Source of the DNA: Kitagawia praeruptora
Lineage: Eukaryota; Streptophyta; Magnoliopsida; Apiales; Apiaceae
DNA: 64,000 nucleotides
Assembly: GCA_037693485.1 (NCBI GenBank)
Contig: CM075354.1
Coordinates: 159,675,501 to 159,739,500, forward strand
Direction: 5' to 3'
Shown here: positions 59,401 to 64,000 of the stretch, piece by piece
Layout of the letters: each line of letters starts with the position of its first letter
How positions within the stretch are numbered: the first letter of the stretch is position 1
Position numbers and translations under genes: made by a program
Notes under the pieces: model-generated
Seen by the model: only the letters and a program-made list of their open reading frames with translations
The model's database searches: none
What the model was told of the DNA's origin: nothing

Positions 59401-61957
59401 GTTCAACGTGAATCTCTTAGTGCCTAATGCTCTTTTTGAGGACACTAAGCTTCATATAACATTTACGCATCCTACTGCACTGACTTTGGCAATCTTCGTA
59501 ACTTTTCAGTGGTCGCTACCCTCAATCCTAATACGTCCATGGTATATATAAAATCCATCATTCGGTATCTCAATTCAATTTATATCAAAAGTCCTCGCGG
59601 TTGGCACTTGATTAGAAGCACCCCGCTTTGTCCTTACATTGCTGGTTCAGTCACTTGATAATCCTTAGTGGCTTGGCCCCATCTGGCCATGCTAAAATAT
59701 GTGAGTTTAGGGGTCGGCTAATAGCATTACTCTTCTAGCAATTACTGGCATACTACCTTCTACTTTGATACCTTTTGATCTTTTCAAAACTTTACTCCAT
59801 ATAAGTCTCAATCGACTTCTCGGTACCGTCTCCGGTCACCTTACTTTTCTTTTATTCTTCTAGTTACTCTTATCAATTTCACGTGCCACAAAAGCTTAAC
59901 ATTTCTGGCATAACAACCTTTTCATTTAAGTCAATCCCAGAATTTCTCCGTCCGGCTTGTTTCTTAATTACATTTCCCTTTTTTTCCGTCCAATCTCAAC
60001 TTCAAAATTTTGTCTCTACAATCAATCGTAATAATCGGGGTATGTCTACCCACCTGTATAGCGGCTACTTTACCCAATCCACAGGGTTCGCTCTAGTTTC
60101 CACTCTCTTCAATGACGTCTTTTGATAATCAGAAAGACAAGGTTTGCCAAAATTCGTTGAATTCCTTTCCAGAATTTGGGAAAATTTCAGTTAATCTATT
60201 CACCCACTAGTAACATGCCACATCTTCCCGATACATATTCGTCCTATTAGTCGATACTACCAAATACCAGTCTTCTTAACCACTAGTCTCAGAAGGAACA
60301 CTACCGTCGGGGTTAGTCATTCCTCAACATTGGCACTACCAAGGCCATCCGGATCCGATGAACTGCGCTGTCTAAATGTATTCGAAATTATGCTGTCGTG
60401 CTGCATAAGTGCAGACCTATACCTGTATGAGTTGCATCATAATATCTCCCAAAGTTTCCTTCTTCCATTAGGCAACGCCAACCCTGGTCATCACCAACTT
60501 TACCTTTAGCTCCAGGAAGATCTTCTCACGTTTATCTTGTCCATTCAAACTTTTATTCTTATAATAAGTCGGGTTACGGGACTACACTTTCTGTAAAGTC
60601 CTGAGCAAATCTTTGGTAATACCTTGTGAATTTTATGAAATTTCTCACCTTTGCCAGTGTGGTTGGCCAATCTTCATTTGAAACTGTCTTTAACTTGGTA
60701 GGGCCGACCAACACTACTCTTATTGATCATGTGTCCTATTGCTAGACTTCATTTTGCCAAAACTCTTATTTCGAGAACATGTCCTACACTTGTTCTATCA
60801 AGTTGCACCTAGAAGCATTCTCAATTACATCTCGACCACTACTCGCCTTGCCTAATCCATTTATGATTCAGTGTCAGAATAAACTTAAGGTAACTACCAT
60901 AATCCATTCAAGGAAAAGAAGGAATTTAATATTCCTTTGAATCACATGCATCTAATGTTTCTGGTTCATCATTTCACTGAATTGAACTGAACTTATAATT
61001 GGTTCCTGATGATAGCCTTATTACTAATTTATCACAGACTCACTGGTCTTCTCCTCTTGTAGGTTCTGAGATCATTGTCTCGCTTACTATTTCCTTATAT
61101 ACCTTATCCATTCAGGCCATCACTTCCCAATGTCTTTTCTTTCTAAGTTGATCCATTTATAAGATGGGCATTTCCCTGAATAAAATCACCTTAACAATCT
61201 CAATTTGGTTTCATAAATAAAAACCTATGAAATCTGTCTTCTCACGGCGAATTACCATTGACAATATTCACACTAATCCATTTATCTGAAGATATGGCAC
61301 TTGCCCCCTATGTCTTAACTGTTCCTAGGGACTCTGCTCCCCGTCCTATATCAATGTCTTTAATAATCATGCATCATTCTAATTCCTTTCTCATTAATCT
61401 GAAAGTCTCCAAGGATTCTTATCTATCCTTACATAAGATCTTGAGTAATTCCTCAAATCCATCTTACTTGCTGGCACTTCATCCGGTAGTCCGGCTATGA
61501 ATCCAATATGCCTCTTTAATTCTCTTAATAATATCTCAATTCTTTAAGCTCACTTCTCTGAGCACTATATCTTAACTCTTAAAGTCTCTCTGGCTGTAGC
61601 CCTCATTCCTTAAGTGTAAACTCCTTATACTTATCAATATTCTTCTCCTCTACTGGAACCTCTTCCGGTTCCTCAGTAGGGTACTCTATCGAATCCACCA
61701 TCCGATCTTCAGCATCAAAACAAGCATCATTGAGTTACTTCTTGTAATCCCCAAGGTCTATCGCCTTACTAGTCGATACAAGAACGAGCTAAGTCACTAT
61801 CATGATACTTAATAGTTCCCATAAGGGTTTTATACGTCAGTACTACATTAAGTAGTCCGACTATGAACTTGGCAAGAGTTCTTATTATCTTAATGAATTT
61901 ATTGTTTTAACGTCACGTCATCTCTGGGATTTATAACGCTCTCTCTGATACCATTTC
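56431..61957 (-). pseudogene. T2 element 2 internal region, decayed Tekay-like gag-pol
   Basis: 5.5 kb between polypurine tract (56431-56449) and primer-binding site. It lacks any long minus-strand ORF. Recognisable remnants in the expected order: an acidic segment with FDAEDRMVDSIEYPTEEPEE (about 61650-61720, gag side), GKANEVADT at the RNase H/integrase junction (58660-58686, frameshifted relative to its neighbours), and a chromodomain tail GSTRELESEITNKYP (56481-56524). Order, primer type and chromodomain position suggest a Tekay/Del-type chromovirus. Several stops are shared with element 1, so decay preceded the split of the two copies. Confidence 0.65.
61943..61953 (-). other. Primer-binding site (initiator tRNA-Met), T2 element 2
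   Basis: TGGTATCAGAG on the minus strand, four bases after the 5' LTR end TTACA. It sets the element orientation as minus. Confidence 0.9.
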
Positions 61958-64000
61958 TGTAACACCCCCAGATCCAGGGTCAGGGATCTGGTCGTTACGG
62001 TCTCAATCCAACCACAAAACCAACATAATTTAAATTACAACCTTGTGACCCAAAACAACAACATAAAACACACCCGTTATAGTCCCAGAGATGAAATCAG
62101 AGTAACCAACAATATTATTAATCACAAGTTTGAGTTCTTACAACCCAAAGAATTACAATTGTACAATTACATACTCTTTGCCATCCATTAATAGATCCAT
62201 AATATAAATACATTTGAGGCTCAATTGCTAACAACTAGCCTACCAGCAGTTGCATCCTCAACAAAGGTAGCCAAGACCTTAGCGGTAAACCTCTGACGGT
62301 TGACACCTGCTTATGCTGTGTGCGCCTTGCGCGGCCATCTGATCTAGCTGTTGTTGTGATATAAATAAATAAAGCAAGGGTGAGCAATAGCCCACCAGAA
62401 TTATAATTGAACAGTCCAAAATATCTTTGAAACCATATGCCATGCATTAACGATGTAGTACCAATATAAGGTATGAGATGAAGTTACAAGGTAACTCAAA
62501 AATATATTTGTTTTGAATAAATATCTGCTATGCAAAAGATAAGCAAGATATTCTCAATTATTATAAAAGAGGAACTTGCAGGAAAATATTGCAATTCCGG
62601 TTTCAACACTTTTTCACCTTGCCAACACCAACAGTGTTGCAGAAATTTCTCACTTTTAGAAGATGAACTAATACGGGAGCATTGCCGCGCCAGATGCCCT
62701 GACGTTTACGATGATCAGTCGTATGTCATGCATCTCATCAGTCGTTCTCTACATGTAGAAGGTAGCTCCGACGGAATTACTTATCTACCGCCCTCTGGAA
62801 CTCCTCAGCCAACGGTTGGGCTATTGCTGGACCGGCGCCACTCGGCCACTTACGCGTCTCCTAGTTCGAATATCATCCATGACTCTGAAACGTAAAGTTC
62901 GTTCCCCTTTTTCCCCAAGTGTAACACTTGTTGATAGGACTCCACAAGGTAGTCGTATCTAATTGGAAAGGAAAATTCACCAATATTTCCCAAGCTGATG
63001 CTTGTTAATGGATATAAACTTGTTACATCAATCATACCCCTCGAGCGTTGAGGAGGTAACCAAAAGACTCATATCGATGCTTGAAAGAATCAAGATGTGA
63101 GTGACAAGATAGTTTTAGCAAGTATAGGACCGGGCAGTCCAATAAATAACATCTCCAAGTGAGGTCCCCTTATATAATTTTTGGAAGTTGAGCGAGTATT
63201 TAAATCTTCTTATAAGATAGATTTAAATGAAAATAAAGTTTTGGGAACCTCCCCTTGATAAAATAGTCATAAAAGACTCCGAAATATTTTACATAATATC
63301 TGAAGGTAAAAGATAATCTTTGTATGATATAAATCATTATAAAGAGAATTTAAAAGAATTTACATAAATATTCCAAGAATATTTATTAAATCAATAATAA
63401 TTAAGGACTATTTTTAAATCATAATATTATTCGTAAGTAATCCTCGAATGAATATATAAAATTATTTATTAATAAATCTCTTCTTAAATGAATATTCAAA
63501 ATAATATTCATTAAATAAATAAAACTTCCAATGAATATTCAAGATGATATTCGATAAATAGATAAACTCAAATAAATATTTAAAATAATAATCATTAAGT
63601 AAATCAAACCTTAAATGAATATTTGAAAATAATATTCATTAAATAAATAGTGTTCTAAATGAATATCCAATTAATATTCATTTAGTAATCAAAACTTTAA
63701 AGAAATATTCAAAACAATATTCCATAAGTAATTAGAACTTCAACTGAATATTTTAAAATAATATTCATTAAATAAATAAAACCTTAAATGAATATCCAAA
63801 TAATATTCATTTAATAAATACTATTCTAAATGAATATCCAAATAATATTCATTTAATAAATACTATTCTAAATGAATATCCAAATAATATTCATTTAATA
63901 AATACTATTCTAAATGAATATCCAAATAATATTCATTTAGTAATCAATACTCTCAAGGAATATTTGAAATAATGTTCCTTAAGTAATTAGAATTTCAAAG
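61958..64000 (-). repeat. T2 element 2, 5' LTR (runs off the window)
   Basis: The first 2,043 bp of an LTR nearly identical to 51592-53634. The palindrome array starts at 63485 and continues past the window end. Confidence 0.92.
63485..64000. repeat. Palindrome array in T2 LTR (copy C, partial)
   Basis: Matches 53119-53634, including the four homogenised 42-bp units (about 63781-63941). It is truncated by the window end. Confidence 0.88.

Overview
The window is nuclear DNA of a flowering plant, most likely a eudicot. It is AT-rich, carries a host gene with plant splice sites, and holds plant-specific transposon families: Mutator-like elements with SWIM transposases, Helitrons with CTAG ends, and Athila, Reina and Tekay-type Ty3/gypsy retrotransposons. 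I cannot name the species from sequence alone.

1-7,060: the only convincing host gene, a vacuolar sorting receptor (VSR/BP-80 family) on the minus strand. Eleven exons are present; the last exon, for the cytoplasmic tail, lies left of position 1. Introns hold a SINE-like insertion and a small tandem duplication.

7,061-17,987: a DNA-transposon zone. A composite cluster of non-autonomous Helitrons (7,629-11,327, minus) is followed by two decayed Mutator-like transposase genes on the minus strand (about 11,828-14,364 and 15,480-17,264). A 5'-truncated LINE tail on the plus strand abuts the broken 3' part of the second one.

17,988-42,708: a four-level retrotransposon nest. (i) A plus-strand long-LTR Ty3/gypsy element, here called family T1, leaves its 5' LTR, primer-binding site and the start of gag, and carries a 388-bp fold-back MITE in its LTR. 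(ii) An Athila-type element on the minus strand interrupts that gag at 22,785. (iii) A T1 solo LTR in minus orientation, with a 5-bp target duplication, splits the post-pol ORF of Athila. (iv) A nearly pristine 5.1-kb Reina-type chromovirus, with an uninterrupted gag-pol-chromodomain ORF of about 1,490 codons and almost identical LTRs, sits inside the solo LTR. Athila gag-pol is recognisable along its length but has at least five in-frame stops and two or more frameshifts, and its 5' LTR is cut to 373 bp.

42,709-64,000: two copies of a second long-LTR family (T2, minus strand). The younger one (3' LTR 51,592-56,430; 5' LTR from 61,958 past the window end) is inserted in the internal region of the older. 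Their LTRs are about 5 kb and contain an array of short palindromes. Their internal regions keep only broken traces of a Tekay-like pol, although the two LTRs of the younger copy are almost identical, so the family seems to have been moved by proteins supplied from elsewhere.

No rRNA or tRNA gene, CRISPR array or bacterial-type operon was seen. The most noteworthy features are the dated nest, the intact Reina element, the decayed but recently mobile T2 family with its palindrome array, and the tandem-repeat-bearing Helitron cluster.
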